Assembly: GCA_016927935.1 (NCBI GenBank)
Contig: JAFGLS010000195.1
Coordinates: 31,387 to 95,386, forward strand
Source: Syntrophaceae bacterium
GTDB lineage: Bacteria > Desulfobacterota > Syntrophia > Syntrophales > Smithellaceae
Length of the DNA: 64,000 nucleotides
Direction: 5' to 3'
Shown here piece by piece: positions 26,922 through 35,882 of this stretch. A program made the position numbers and the translations under genes. Below the pieces are notes generated by a model. That model searched no databases and was not told where the DNA came from. It saw only the letters and a program-made list of their open reading frames with translations. Position 1 is the stretch's first letter; every line of letters begins with the position of its first letter.

Positions 26922-27098
26922 TTATCACCCCCCACGGGTAAATTAATTAGAGCATTATGAAGAAATGGATCGGTTTTGCTTTTGCAATCTTTAACGATTT
27001 CGGGTTGAAATTTAGCACAAAATGATTGGTTTGAATATTGAAGATTACCAGTTGAAAGATATTTTTCTGAACATCAAGTTTCTCGGTAAAAGTTAATA

Positions 27099-27494
27099 TC
27101 AACTGGCAATAATTGATACTAAAAATTTTCTTGAACGTGGGCCGTCGAATTCGCAGAAAAAGATGGATTGCCATGTTCCCAGAACCAGGCGGCCGTTTTC
27201 AATGATTACTATTTCGGATGCTCCGACAAGAGATGATTTTACATGCGCGGCGGAATTCCCTTCCGCATGCCGGTAATTTGCTGAAAGAGGGACTGCCTTA
27301 TCCAGCGCCGCAAGAATATCTCGCGGCACATCCGGATCGGCATTTTCATTAATAGTTACCGCCGCCGTGGTATGCGGAGTGTAAACAACGCAAATACCTG
27401 TTTTGATGCCTTCGTCACGAACAGCTTTTTGCACAGCCGCGGTAATGTCAATCATTTCGACACGGGAATTGGTTTCCAGAGATAATTCTTTCAT
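27099..27494 (-). CDS. YjbQ / UPF0047 family protein
   Basis: 131 residues from the ATG at 27494, which overlaps the upstream stop by 4 bases (ATGA); the frame extends to 27596 inside the previous gene. Family hallmarks: Y-T-P-H-T-T-A-A-V-T-I-N-E-N-A-D-P-D-V, R-H-A-E-G-N-S-A-A-H-V-K, and the closing G-T-W-Q-S-I-F-F-C-E-F-D-G-P-R. Some members have weak thiamine-phosphate synthase activity; the physiological role is unsettled. Its overlap with the Mla lipoprotein gene places it in that operon. Confidence 0.93.
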   Translation of the reverse strand: MKELSLETNSRVEMIDITAAVQKAVRDEGIKTGICVVYTPHTTAAVTINENADPDVPRDILAALDKAVPLSANYRHAEGNSAAHVKSSLVGASEIVIIENGRLVLGTWQSIFFCEFDGPRSRKFLVSIIAS

Positions 27495-28168
27495 GGATGA
27501 TCTACCGCTGACGGAGAAGTTGTTTTGATTGCCGCGTAAACATCGTCGGTTATCTGTTGGGAAATCACCCGCATGGCCTGGCTTGCGGCCTGGCAATAAC
27601 CCCGGGGTGACGAATCATGCAATGGTTCTTTCCTGAAATATTTTTTCTGAAAAATCAGCTTTTTAGCGGTTTCTTTTTCCCGTGTGTCTTGCAAAGAAAT
27701 GACTATACTAATAACTGCTGTTTTATTGCTTTTGTCCGCAAACAAGTAAAATTCCTCAATGCCGCCGAAAATGAGAAAAATTCCTTCATCTGTTTCGTAG
27801 CGGGAAAACACCGCCCGGAAAAGACCGCTCTCCCTCATATCGCGCAAAAGGCTGTCGGCAACCATATCCGCCGGATTTACCGCCCAGCGGGAATAATTGA
27901 AAGAATCAATGCTGTAAAGATCATTGCGAAACATCATATTTGCGGAATTATAAGCGGCGGCGATGGAAAACCGGTTAAACTTCAAAGACACATCAAACTT
28001 ATCGGCTTTATCCCATGAGGGCACTGCGTAGTTCAATAGATAATTTTCCACTTCATCTTTCGGCTTTCCGCTCCCGGCGCATCCAATTACCAGCGATAAG
28101 GCAATTACCATAAAACAAAGACTTATTATTTTCTTGTGGCACTTTACATGTGTTAATAACTGTCTCAT
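27491..28168 (-). CDS. Mla-associated outer-membrane/periplasmic lipoprotein (ABC-type auxiliary)
   Basis: 225 residues with a lipoprotein signal: positively charged start, hydrophobic core (about 13-28) and lipobox V-I-G-C (C30). The remainder (NYLLNYAVPSW..., ADSLLRDMRESGLFRAVFS) matches the PqiC/ABC-type transport auxiliary family, which sits with MCE proteins. It probably passes phospholipid between membranes with MlaD. Downstream of mlaD by 17 bases, upstream of yjbQ with overlap. Confidence 0.82.
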   Translation of the reverse strand: MRQLLTHVKCHKKIISLCFMVIALSLVIGCAGSGKPKDEVENYLLNYAVPSWDKADKFDVSLKFNRFSIAAAYNSANMMFRNDLYSIDSFNYSRWAVNPADMVADSLLRDMRESGLFRAVFSRYETDEGIFLIFGGIEEFYLFADKSNKTAVISIVISLQDTREKETAKKLIFQKKYFRKEPLHDSSPRGYCQAASQAMRVISQQITDDVYAAIKTTSPSAVDHP

Positions 28169-28184
28169 TGATTAATTCCTCTCA

Positions 28185-29117
28185 TTATTCCATAGCTTTT
28201 CTAGGCGGCGCCGGTTTCGAGAAAATGAGCTCCGACGGGTCTTTTTTCAAACTTTCGGAAAACTTTTGCAGATTTTCCGAAGTGACCCGCAAATTCTCTG
28301 ATGTATCCTGCAACTCGGCCGCTATTGATTTCGTTTTTTTATCTATATCATCAAGAAGAATATCCGTTCGGGATGATTTTTCTTTCAAATTAAAAGCATC
28401 GATTTCATTTTTTGCGTGTCCGATGAGATTTCGGGCATCAGATAAAATTCCCATCATCTCATTGACCGCTTCCTCTACCTTGCCTTCAGCAACTGTTTTA
28501 TTGAGTTGGGCAATTGTCCTGTCTAGGTTAATGGAAGCTGATTCCAGATTAGTCACGATATTGTCCACCTGCTTTCCTTCCATGAAATCTTCTATGGCAC
28601 GGGTGGTGTTTTTAAGCTGATTGGAAATGCCCTTGAAGTCAATTTCCTTTATGTTCTGTATAATAATACCCGTGTCGGCAATAAAGCGGCCGATCCCCGA
28701 CCGGCGTGACGGAATGACCGGATAGCCGGACTTAAAAGTTATTTTCGGCGAATCATATAACTCGCCCGGTTTAATCGGAGCCAACTCAACATAGACAATT
28801 CCGGTAATGCCGGTTGTAGTCAACGCAGCGACTGTCTGCTTCTGCAAATCGTCTGACAAACTTATTTTCATTACCACTTCAATCAGACGGTGATCCGGCG
28901 CCACTGCTATGCTCTGAACCTTGCCTATTTCCACACCCCGGTATTTAACCGCTGAATCAACCTGCAATCCTTGAACGGACTCGTCAAAATAAGCTGCGTA
29001 CAGGGAGCCCTTCGTGAAAAGTCCGGAAGCGCCCGCCCATATTATTAATATCGCGCAAATCAGCAAACCTGTAACAACAAAAAGACCAATAAAAAATTTT
29101 GAGTTTTTAGCTGCCAT
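28185..29117 (-). CDS. mlaD: MCE-domain lipid-binding protein MlaD
   Basis: 310 residues: one N-terminal membrane helix (about 8-27), an MCE domain (about 38-118: GSLYAAYFDESVQGLQVDSAVKYRGVEIGKV) and a long C-terminal helix (about 150-310). The helix is longer than in E. coli MlaD (183 aa) and like YebT/Mce tails that could form a periplasmic tunnel. Binds phospholipid between the MlaEF complex and the periplasm. Overlaps mlaF by 11 bases. Confidence 0.92.
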   Translation of the reverse strand: MAAKNSKFFIGLFVVTGLLICAILIIWAGASGLFTKGSLYAAYFDESVQGLQVDSAVKYRGVEIGKVQSIAVAPDHRLIEVVMKISLSDDLQKQTVAALTTTGITGIVYVELAPIKPGELYDSPKITFKSGYPVIPSRRSGIGRFIADTGIIIQNIKEIDFKGISNQLKNTTRAIEDFMEGKQVDNIVTNLESASINLDRTIAQLNKTVAEGKVEEAVNEMMGILSDARNLIGHAKNEIDAFNLKEKSSRTDILLDDIDKKTKSIAAELQDTSENLRVTSENLQKFSESLKKDPSELIFSKPAPPRKAME

Positions 29118-29901
29118 AAAACCTCTGTTCGTTAGAAGTGGCAGGCCTCTGGCGCAAAAAGAAACTTCTTACTCTCGGATCTGTGGTCCGTTCTTTTAAT
29201 TCCCTGGGCCTGCCTTCGGCAATTATGCCTTTTGCCTCTTTGTCTAACATTAACACTCTATCGGCTATTTTGTAAATAGATTCCAGCTCGTGAGTCACTA
29301 TAACCATTGTTGCCCCTAAAGCTTCATTTGTTTTAATTATCAATTCGTCGAGCTCGGCGGCGGTGACAGGATCAAGGCCGGCGGACAATTCATCAAAGAA
29401 AAGCACGCGAGGATCCAATGCCATAGCCCGCGCAATGCCGGCTCTTTTTTTCATGCCGCCGGAAAGTTCGGACGGATAATAATTTTCAAAGCCAGCTAAA
29501 TTGACCATGCCCAGTTTCATTTTGATAATATCTGTAATCATGACAGAATCAAGGTTGGTATATTCCTGCAAGGGCAGTTCGATGTTCTCCTTAAGCGTCA
29601 TCGAGCTGAACAAGGCGCTGGATTGAAACAGAACTCCAATTTTCTGTCTGTACCGGTTGAGTTCTTTTTCCTCCGCACGAGTAATATCGGTTTCCTGATA
29701 CAAAACCTGACCTTTATATGGTTTTTGCAGACCAATCATAATTCTAAGAAGGGTCGATTTGCCGCAACCGCTGGCGCCGACAATGACTAGTATTTCCCCT
29801 TTATACACTTCAAAATTTACGTCTTCAAAAACAACATTTTCACCGAAGCGTGCTGCCAGATTTTTTACCATAATAACGGGGGTTGTTTTTTCAGTGTCCA
29901 A
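29107..29901 (-). CDS. mlaF: phospholipid transport ATPase MlaF
   Basis: 264 residues. Walker A GASGCGKST (about 38-46), signature LSGGMKKR (diagnostic for the Mla subfamily), Walker B VLFFDELSAGLDP and the switch histidine in V-T-H-E. Drives MlaE-dependent lipid movement. Between mlaE (18 bases upstream) and mlaD (overlapping). Confidence 0.95.
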   Translation of the reverse strand: MDTEKTTPVIMVKNLAARFGENVVFEDVNFEVYKGEILVIVGASGCGKSTLLRIMIGLQKPYKGQVLYQETDITRAEEKELNRYRQKIGVLFQSSALFSSMTLKENIELPLQEYTNLDSVMITDIIKMKLGMVNLAGFENYYPSELSGGMKKRAGIARAMALDPRVLFFDELSAGLDPVTAAELDELIIKTNEALGATMVIVTHELESIYKIADRVLMLDKEAKGIIAEGRPRELKERTTDPRVRSFFLRQRPATSNEQRFYGS

Positions 29902-29919
29902 AATTCGCTCCTTAACTCA

Positions 29920-31152
29920 TCATTTTATATAATAGAACATAATGGCAAAGATTGAGTCGGCCACAACAATCATAAAAATAGCCGTAACAACTGCGGAAGT
30001 GGTAAATTTACCAACGTCCTGTGCACCTGAACGTACTTGAAATCCTTTTTGACAGCCGATTGCCGCAATTAATGCGGCAAAAACCCCAGCCTTAATCAAA
30101 CTGGTAACAATGTCAAATACCTTTATGATTTTAACGGATTGGGTGATATATGTTTTTATTGTCAGGTCAAGGCTGGTAACACCTATAGCCATGCCGCCAA
30201 GAATACCGAAAAAATCCGCGTAAATGGTCAAGATGGGAACAACTATAACGGTTGCGATGATTTTCGGCACAACCAAAAAATGAATCGGGTTAAAGCCCAT
30301 TGTATTAAGCGCATCCACTTCTTCATTAACCATCATCGTGCCGATTTCTGCCGCAAAAGCAGATCCGGAACGTCCCGCGACCAGAATTGCTGTCATGATA
30401 GGTCCCAGTTCCTTGATCATCGCAAAACTGACCAGAGCCGGAACGTAAATATTAGCGCCAATGGATTTTAATTGCAGAAATGACATAAAGGCAATGATTA
30501 AGCCTATCAGGAATCCGATAAGAGCCACAATGGGCAGACCTTCCACACCAGCCCTCTGTACATAAAAAAGAACGTCTTTTCCCCGAATTGTTTTAGGATG
30601 TTTGATAGTATAAAGAAAAGCAATCAGCAACTCGCCTATAAACGTGATGAATTGGACAAAATCGCGGGCAATATGCAATGAATTTTTCCCAACCTGCGTA
30701 ATAAAATCCTCATAATATTTCTCCGCTTTAAAAGACAACCCGCGTCGTTCTCTCCGCTGGCATATAAAACTTTCTAAAGAACTTCCCGCTTCGGAAAGTG
30801 AATGATTCTGTGTAGCTTCTTGAATGACACTGAAAATACCTTTGGATTCATCGTTTAAATTAATTAACCGGCTTTCGATTTTTTGGCAAGCGGCTTCTTT
30901 TTCTATTTGAACAAAAGCCAGAGCTGCCGCACTGTCCAAATAATGGACTTCTGAAAAGTCTATAGTTACTGATTTTAATTTTTGTTTGGAAATTTCCTGC
31001 CTGATATCACCGTCGAAAGATGTCAAATTTTTCAGACCGAATTCACCGGTAAGATGAATAAAAAGATTAGAGTCTTCCCGTTTGTAAGAAATGCTGTATG
31101 GTTCCGGACTATTTTTTTGAGCTGGTCTTGTCATTTTTTGTTTCGCAGACAA
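29920..31152 (-). CDS. mlaE: MlaE permease with N-terminal STAS domain
   Basis: 410 residues. Residues about 20-120 form a STAS/MlaB-like domain (LKSVTIDFSEVHYLDSAAALAFVQIE), here fused to the permease, whereas E. coli encodes MlaB separately. Residues 150-410 are the MlaE permease with five or six membrane helices and the family signature E-L-G-P-I-M-T-A-I-L-V-A-G-R-S-G-S-A-F-A. First gene of the mlaE-mlaF-mlaD-lipoprotein-yjbQ operon; maintains outer-membrane lipid asymmetry. Confidence 0.94.
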   Translation of the reverse strand: MSAKQKMTRPAQKNSPEPYSISYKREDSNLFIHLTGEFGLKNLTSFDGDIRQEISKQKLKSVTIDFSEVHYLDSAAALAFVQIEKEAACQKIESRLINLNDESKGIFSVIQEATQNHSLSEAGSSLESFICQRRERRGLSFKAEKYYEDFITQVGKNSLHIARDFVQFITFIGELLIAFLYTIKHPKTIRGKDVLFYVQRAGVEGLPIVALIGFLIGLIIAFMSFLQLKSIGANIYVPALVSFAMIKELGPIMTAILVAGRSGSAFAAEIGTMMVNEEVDALNTMGFNPIHFLVVPKIIATVIVVPILTIYADFFGILGGMAIGVTSLDLTIKTYITQSVKIIKVFDIVTSLIKAGVFAALIAAIGCQKGFQVRSGAQDVGKFTTSAVVTAIFMIVVADSIFAIMFYYIK

Positions 31153-31447
31153 ATATCTAATAGGTAAATATTGAATTTGAAAAAGTACTTAATCCCGTTA
31201 CCTTATACTTGTCAACGAAATTTCCAAAAGCATAATGCTCGAATTTTTTTTACGTTTCGTTTAATTGTTTTGAACATTTCATTGAAAAAACCCTCATAGA
31301 GCTTTTCTAAAATAATTTTATAAATCCGGCATCTTCATTTAATTTCTTTATTTTTCAAATACTTACGATAACATATGTAAATTTTTTCAAAATTTGGCAC
31401 GGTCTTTTCATTAAATAAAGACAAATACCTTAAGGAGGTAACAGATC

Positions 31448-31723
31448 ATGAAAAAGACATGGACAACAACATTAGTAACAGTGGCGATTATTCTTTTAAC
31501 GGCAACTTTTAGTTTCGCTGAATACGCTGCCGCAGGAGCGGCCAATTTCCCGTTTTTCCAGCTCGGTTGTTTAATCATCGGCGGATTGATTCTGGTTTCT
31601 TTAAAGCGCAAATATGAAAAGATGTATGTCGGTGAAGTGGTGGGAATCTTTGCTCTCTATACAATTCTGATGGCGCTTTTCACCAATCCCGTGATTGAAA
31701 CTGTAAAGACCCTTGTCAGCTAA
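31448..31723 (+). CDS. small membrane protein, unknown function
   Basis: 91 residues. The N-terminus looks like a cleavable signal or first helix (5-24, ending S-F-A-E), followed by helices at about 36-52 and 64-82. Very strong AAGGAGG ribosome site (31432-31438) and a strong terminator downstream suggest high expression. Comparable small proteins are common in deltaproteobacterial genomes, but I know of no function. Monocistronic. Confidence 0.75.
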   Translation: MKKTWTTTLVTVAIILLTATFSFAEYAAAGAANFPFFQLGCLIIGGLILVSLKRKYEKMYVGEVVGIFALYTILMALFTNPVIETVKTLVS

Positions 31724-31802
31724 GAAGACAACAGTATCATTAATAAATGATGTTTGGGTACTTGTCAGTAACATCAAAAACATGATCTGTTAAAATAATA
31801 CG

Positions 31803-31833
31803 ACCCCCTTAAAAACTTTTGAGGGGGTTTTTT
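31803..31833 (+). terminator. rho-independent terminator
   Basis: CCCCCTTAAAA pairs with TTTTGAGGGGG (one mismatch) and ends in TTTTTT. It closes the small membrane protein gene 80 bases upstream. Confidence 0.85.
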
Positions 31834-31976
31834 ATGCGTTGAAGAATGGACTTGACCCGACAATGAATGTGAAGATAACTCATTGCACTATCAGAAAGTC
31901 TCTATCCCGGGTGCAAAATGATTGCCTGCCTCGATGTAAATTATAGCGACACTGTGGCGTATGCCACCGCGAAGAG

Positions 31977-33245
31977 CTATTTCCGGTATACTTCTATATG
32001 TTTGGCAATTTTTTCCTGTTTTATCCAATCACCATACGATAAGCCTTTTTTGTTTAATTCATTTATCACTTTCTTCAAGTTTGGAGCGACTTTTCCGGCA
32101 GGCGCCGCGGAGAAGCTTGTCTGCGGCAGGGGCATGAATGTATGGGCATGAATTCTAGCACCTTTTCTTGCCAAATCCCGTATGACCATAATTGTAAGCT
32201 CTGTATCTTTTTTAGTTTCACCGGGCAGCCCGAAAATAAAATCCACATTGGCTTGCAATCCGGCTTTAATAGTCAATTCAACAGATTCATAGATATCCGT
32301 GATCGAGTGAGATCTGTTGCAATGCTCCAGCATATGTTGACTGCCGGATTGAGCGCCTATTATTAAATTGTCGCTATTTGCATATCTGACAATGAGCTCA
32401 ATTGTCTCCGGTGTGACATGTTCTGGTCTGACTTCTGAAGGGAATGACCCCCAAAATAATTTTCCATCGGGTGAAATTATTTCCCTGATGCTCTTGAGTA
32501 ATTCTTCAAGACTTTTCAAATTCAAAGTTTTTCCATCCGCAGAGCCGTATGATAAAGCATTCGGTGTGATTACACGTATGTCTTTTATATTTTTGCTTTT
32601 CATTGTTTCGACATACTGGCAGATGGATTCAATGCTTCGATGTCTGGGCACTGTTCCTAATAAGTGACTTGTCTGGCAATAATGACAGGCATAAGGGCAA
32701 CCCCTTGTTATTTCGATTGGTCCCAATTTGCCATATTTAACAGAAAAGGGCGGATATTTATCGATATTAACCAATGATCTTTTTCCTGTATTTAAAATAT
32801 CACCATTATTTTTAAGACAGGCAATACCTACAACATCTTCAATTCCCTGACCGGTGTGCAATCTTTTTAGAAGTTCTATGATTAGTTCTTCTCCCTCACC
32901 CTTGGCAACTATATCGAATCCCATCTGAAGGGTTCCGCGAATATCTCCGGAGGGATGTGGTCCACCCGCGATAAGCGTTAATTGTTTTTTATATTTTTTA
33001 CGCAAATTTTTTACTACAGAAGATATTTGCCAGAGTTGGGGGGTTGCAAAAGAAAAAGCGACAATGGTTATCTCATTCTTTTTGATAATACCATGCAACT
33101 CTTCGGTGAAATTTTTTTCCTGACTGAGAAAATAGACGGGAAGGTCATTAAAAAACTCATCTGTCTCCAAAGCCCCGGCCAAAGCGTTGTAGCTATATCT
33201 ATTTTCCCTAGTGTAATAAAACACCAATGCTTTTTTTGATTCCAT
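31977..33245 (-). CDS. B12-binding-domain radical SAM protein (MJ_1487-like)
   Basis: 422 residues. N-terminal cobalamin-binding-type Rossmann domain (about 1-130, with A-G-G-P-H-P-S-G and V-A-K-G-E-G-E) without the D-x-H-x-x-G motif. The radical SAM core starts with C-P-Y-A-C-H-Y-C (CxxxCxxC, about 185-192) and has G-F-I-F-G-L-P-G-E-T. The layout matches the archaeal-type MJ_1487 family of unknown reaction. Monocistronic and divergent from the DUF47 gene. Confidence 0.87.
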   Translation of the reverse strand: MESKKALVFYYTRENRYSYNALAGALETDEFFNDLPVYFLSQEKNFTEELHGIIKKNEITIVAFSFATPQLWQISSVVKNLRKKYKKQLTLIAGGPHPSGDIRGTLQMGFDIVAKGEGEELIIELLKRLHTGQGIEDVVGIACLKNNGDILNTGKRSLVNIDKYPPFSVKYGKLGPIEITRGCPYACHYCQTSHLLGTVPRHRSIESICQYVETMKSKNIKDIRVITPNALSYGSADGKTLNLKSLEELLKSIREIISPDGKLFWGSFPSEVRPEHVTPETIELIVRYANSDNLIIGAQSGSQHMLEHCNRSHSITDIYESVELTIKAGLQANVDFIFGLPGETKKDTELTIMVIRDLARKGARIHAHTFMPLPQTSFSAAPAGKVAPNLKKVINELNKKGLSYGDWIKQEKIAKHIEVYRK

Positions 33246-33431
33246 TTCTGATCCGACCTGCTTTCCAAAAACCGGCCCCTATAATAAGTCAGAATTTCAG
33301 TATAATAAAGGGAATAAAAGGAGGTCAAGCTGAGCCGTAATAGATTTTCATATCCAATTCGGAAAGATTATGATAGTCAACTATGGCATAGCTCTAAACT
33401 AAAATATTAAGAGTAAAAGGAAAATTTGTGT

Positions 33432-34052
33432 ATGCGCTTGTTTCCTAAAGAAGAAAATTTCTTTGATTTTTTTGAAAAGCTTGCTGATAAAATTGAAGAA
33501 GGCGGCAAGTTCTTTCTGGAAATGACCAGAAATTGTAATTATTCTGAAACAAAAGCTGCAAGGCTCAAAGAACTTGAACATGAGGCGGATATCATTGCCC
33601 ATACAGCATACGACAAATTGCACAAGACTTTTCTTACACCAATAGACCGTGAAGATATTTACATGCTTCTTAACAAAATGGATAGTGTTATTGATGTCAT
33701 TGAATCCACCGGTATTTCTATATGTATGTATAAAGTAACAAAATACAATGATAAAATTATAAAACAGGTGGATATTCTTCTCTTGGCTATTAAAAAAAAG
33801 AAAGAGATTATTTACGACTTGCGCAACATGAAAAACGCTCAAAAGATAATGGATGAATGTGTGGAAATCCATACATTAGAAAACGAAGGTGACACTTTTA
33901 TAAGAAACACTATCAAAAATCTCTTTGCCGAAGAAAAAGATGCTATTGAATTGCTTAAATGGAAAGAAATATTCGAGAATATTGAAGAAGCGATTGATAA
34001 TTGTGAGGCTGTATGTAACATCATAGAAGGTATTGTCTTGAAACATGCTTGA
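33432..34052 (+). CDS. DUF47 (PhoU-like, Pit accessory) protein
   Basis: 206 residues, all helical: FFDFFEKLADKIEEGGKFF, then paired metal-binding type motifs (L-K-E-L-E-H-E-A-D; E-N-E-G-D) typical of PhoU-like bundles. DUF47 proteins usually regulate low-affinity phosphate (Pit) transporters, but no pit gene lies next to it here. The ATG at 33432 is preferred over the upstream TTG because an AAAGGAAA site precedes it. Confidence 0.9.
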   Translation: MRLFPKEENFFDFFEKLADKIEEGGKFFLEMTRNCNYSETKAARLKELEHEADIIAHTAYDKLHKTFLTPIDREDIYMLLNKMDSVIDVIESTGISICMYKVTKYNDKIIKQVDILLLAIKKKKEIIYDLRNMKNAQKIMDECVEIHTLENEGDTFIRNTIKNLFAEEKDAIELLKWKEIFENIEEAIDNCEAVCNIIEGIVLKHA

Positions 34053-34131
34053 AGTGTCCTGAACAGAATTTGACCTTGCAATGAATGTCAACATTATTGA
34101 TGACTTTTTGAAATCGATAATTTTCAAATTC

Positions 34132-34149
34132 GTAATTTTATGCTAGGTT
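34132..34149. repeat. 18-base motif shared with 59136-59153
   Basis: GTAATTTTATGCTAGGTT occurs identically at both places, each in an AT-rich intergenic region upstream of a + strand gene. TATGCTAGG could be part of an extended -10 element. Significance uncertain. Confidence 0.35.
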
Positions 34150-34257
34150 CCAAACAGTAATGGTTGAAAATCTGGTTATATGACACGGCAACAATGAAGA
34201 AATGACAGTTATATAAGTTACAGCAAAACTTCAAAACGATGAAAGAAAGGGGACAAG

Positions 34258-34497
34258 ATGAAAAAGAAAAAAAAAGGGGCCGGAAATTCTCAGAAAGATA
34301 TGATTGAAAATGGAAATGCAATAAGGATTTTCAACATGCTTAAGGTTTTTGCCAAAAAGAATAAATATGATTTGAAATGCACTATGGAAGCCTATAATGA
34401 AGCAGTAAAAAGTTTTAAATCATTGAAGGCTAAAAATTCTATAGAGTTTAAAGATTATTTTTGTAACTTAATTGAGAAAAAGCAAAAGGGGCGTTAA
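34258..34497 (+). CDS. small basic helical protein, unknown function
   Basis: 79 residues, lysine-rich at the start (MKKKKKGAGN) and helical throughout (MLKVFAKKNKYDLKCTMEAY). GAAAGAAAGGGGAC upstream is an acceptable ribosome site. No family recognised. Sits between DUF47 and a phasin-like protein gene, all + strand, with gaps of over 100 bases. Confidence 0.6.
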   Translation: MKKKKKGAGNSQKDMIENGNAIRIFNMLKVFAKKNKYDLKCTMEAYNEAVKSFKSLKAKNSIEFKDYFCNLIEKKQKGR

Positions 34498-34627
34498 GGG
34501 AAATTGCTTCCATCATAAGCCGGACGGGGGCGTTGGTAAGATTACTGTGGTCATTAACCTTTATAAATGAGGCGAAAACCTAACTTAAAAGTAAGTGCAA
34601 GAGGGAAAACATACAGGAGGATTTAAA

Positions 34628-35161
34628 ATGTCTACAAAAAAAACAAAAGACGAGTCGGAAGAAAAAAATAATTTTAGCGAATTTATTGAAGATATAACAA
34701 ATATGGTAAAATCTTCCGTTTATGCAAGTCTGGGAGTGGTTATTCTCGGACAGGAAGTGATTAAAAAGTGGGCAAAGAAAATTGCCAATGAAAATGACCT
34801 GTCCACAACTGATGTAAAGAGCTTTATCAGGGACGTAAAACAGCACAGCGTTGAAGCGAGGAAGGATGTTAAAAAACGAGTTCAATCATTGCTTAATGAA
34901 ATTCTTCCATCAGCCAGGACAAAATCCGTTGGGGACAACAAGAAAAAATCAAAGAAAAAGAAAAAACCCGTCATAAGCAGTAAGAAAAAATCAAAGAAAA
35001 AGAAAAAAACCGGCGCAAGCAGCAGGAAAAAATCGCACAGTGACGGTTCAGAAGGTATTTTAATCAAAGAAAAAGAAGAAAATGAAAAAGCCATGGTAAA
35101 AGAGACCGAGACTATCGGAACGGAATCTTCCCGGGAAGCAAACAAGGAAGAAATAATTTAA
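34628..35161 (+). CDS. phasin-like helical protein with histone-like lysine-rich tail
   Basis: 177 residues from the ATG at 34628 (AGGAGG just upstream). Residues 15-100 form an amphipathic helical region (FSEFIEDITNMVKSSVYASLG; KDVKKRVQSLLNEIL) like phasins and polyhydroxyalkanoate-granule or poly(P)-type proteins. Residues about 105-145 are a Lys/Ser tail made of 14-residue repeats. Acidic final segment. Could link granules to DNA, as PhaM-type proteins do; that is inference. Followed by uspA, suggesting a stress role. Confidence 0.6.
   Translation: MSTKKTKDESEEKNNFSEFIEDITNMVKSSVYASLGVVILGQEVIKKWAKKIANENDLSTTDVKSFIRDVKQHSVEARKDVKKRVQSLLNEILPSARTKSVGDNKKKSKKKKKPVISSKKKSKKKKKTGASSRKKSHSDGSEGILIKEKEENEKAMVKETETIGTESSREANKEEII
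34940..35035 (+). repeat. 42-base in-frame tandem repeat (2.3 copies)
   Basis: Units at 34940-34981 and 34982-35023 plus a partial third, each coding K-K-K-S-K-K-K-K-K plus a variable five-residue end. Likely length-variable by slippage. Confidence 0.85.
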
Positions 35162-35259
35162 TTAACAACAACACAACCGGTAATCTTCTATTTCCAATGC
35201 TATGAGGCTTTTATCAATTAAGGTTTATTTTTAACACGCTTTATGGAAAGGGTATCTTC

Positions 35260-35709
35260 ATGATTTCCAAAATCCTTGTGCCTGTAGATGGTTCAGAAAC
35301 AGCTAAAAAAGCTGCTATGTATGCGATTGACCTTGCCAAAAAGTTAAAAGCATCACTCATTATCCTGAGTGTCATCGAAAACCGTTCGCTGATATCAAAA
35401 AAAATACCTTCATCAAAGTCAGAAAAGCGCATTATCGAACCTATCAGTTATTATCTGAAAGATGTTGCCGAACAATATACCGGCGACATAAAAAAGCTAT
35501 GCGATGAAAAAAATGTCGCATCTAAAATTTCCATAAAGATGGGGAATCCCGTGGCAGAGATTATAAAAGAAGCCAGGAAGTCGGAGGCAGAACTTATTGT
35601 TATGGGTTCCCGTGGAAGAAGCGCCTTATCGGCTACTGTTCTCGGCAGTGTTTCTTATGGTGTTATTCATAACGATAAAAAAATTCATGTACTAATTATA
35701 AGAAATTGA
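35260..35709 (+). CDS. universal stress protein, UspA family
   Basis: 149 residues. N-terminal K-I-L-V-P-V-D-G-S-E, and the ATP-binding G-x2-G-x9-G-S motif is intact (G-S-R-G-R-S-A-L-S-A-T-V-L-G-S). Probably an ATP-binding (UspFG/MJ0577-like) member involved in survival under energy stress. Monocistronic, 98 bases after the phasin-like gene. Confidence 0.94.
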   Translation: MISKILVPVDGSETAKKAAMYAIDLAKKLKASLIILSVIENRSLISKKIPSSKSEKRIIEPISYYLKDVAEQYTGDIKKLCDEKNVASKISIKMGNPVAEIIKEARKSEAELIVMGSRGRSALSATVLGSVSYGVIHNDKKIHVLIIRN

Positions 35710-35882
35710 TTATCAGCAGAGGCAATTATTCACAACTATTCAACCAATCCTCGATCAATCAGTCCCGAAAATCATTCAACCTTAAGTAGTAATCATAATT
35801 TTTCATATTTCTTATTTTATGATAGATTATAACCGTTAATATTTATAGTGTAAAACCGATTAACATAAAATGTTGGGTAAAG

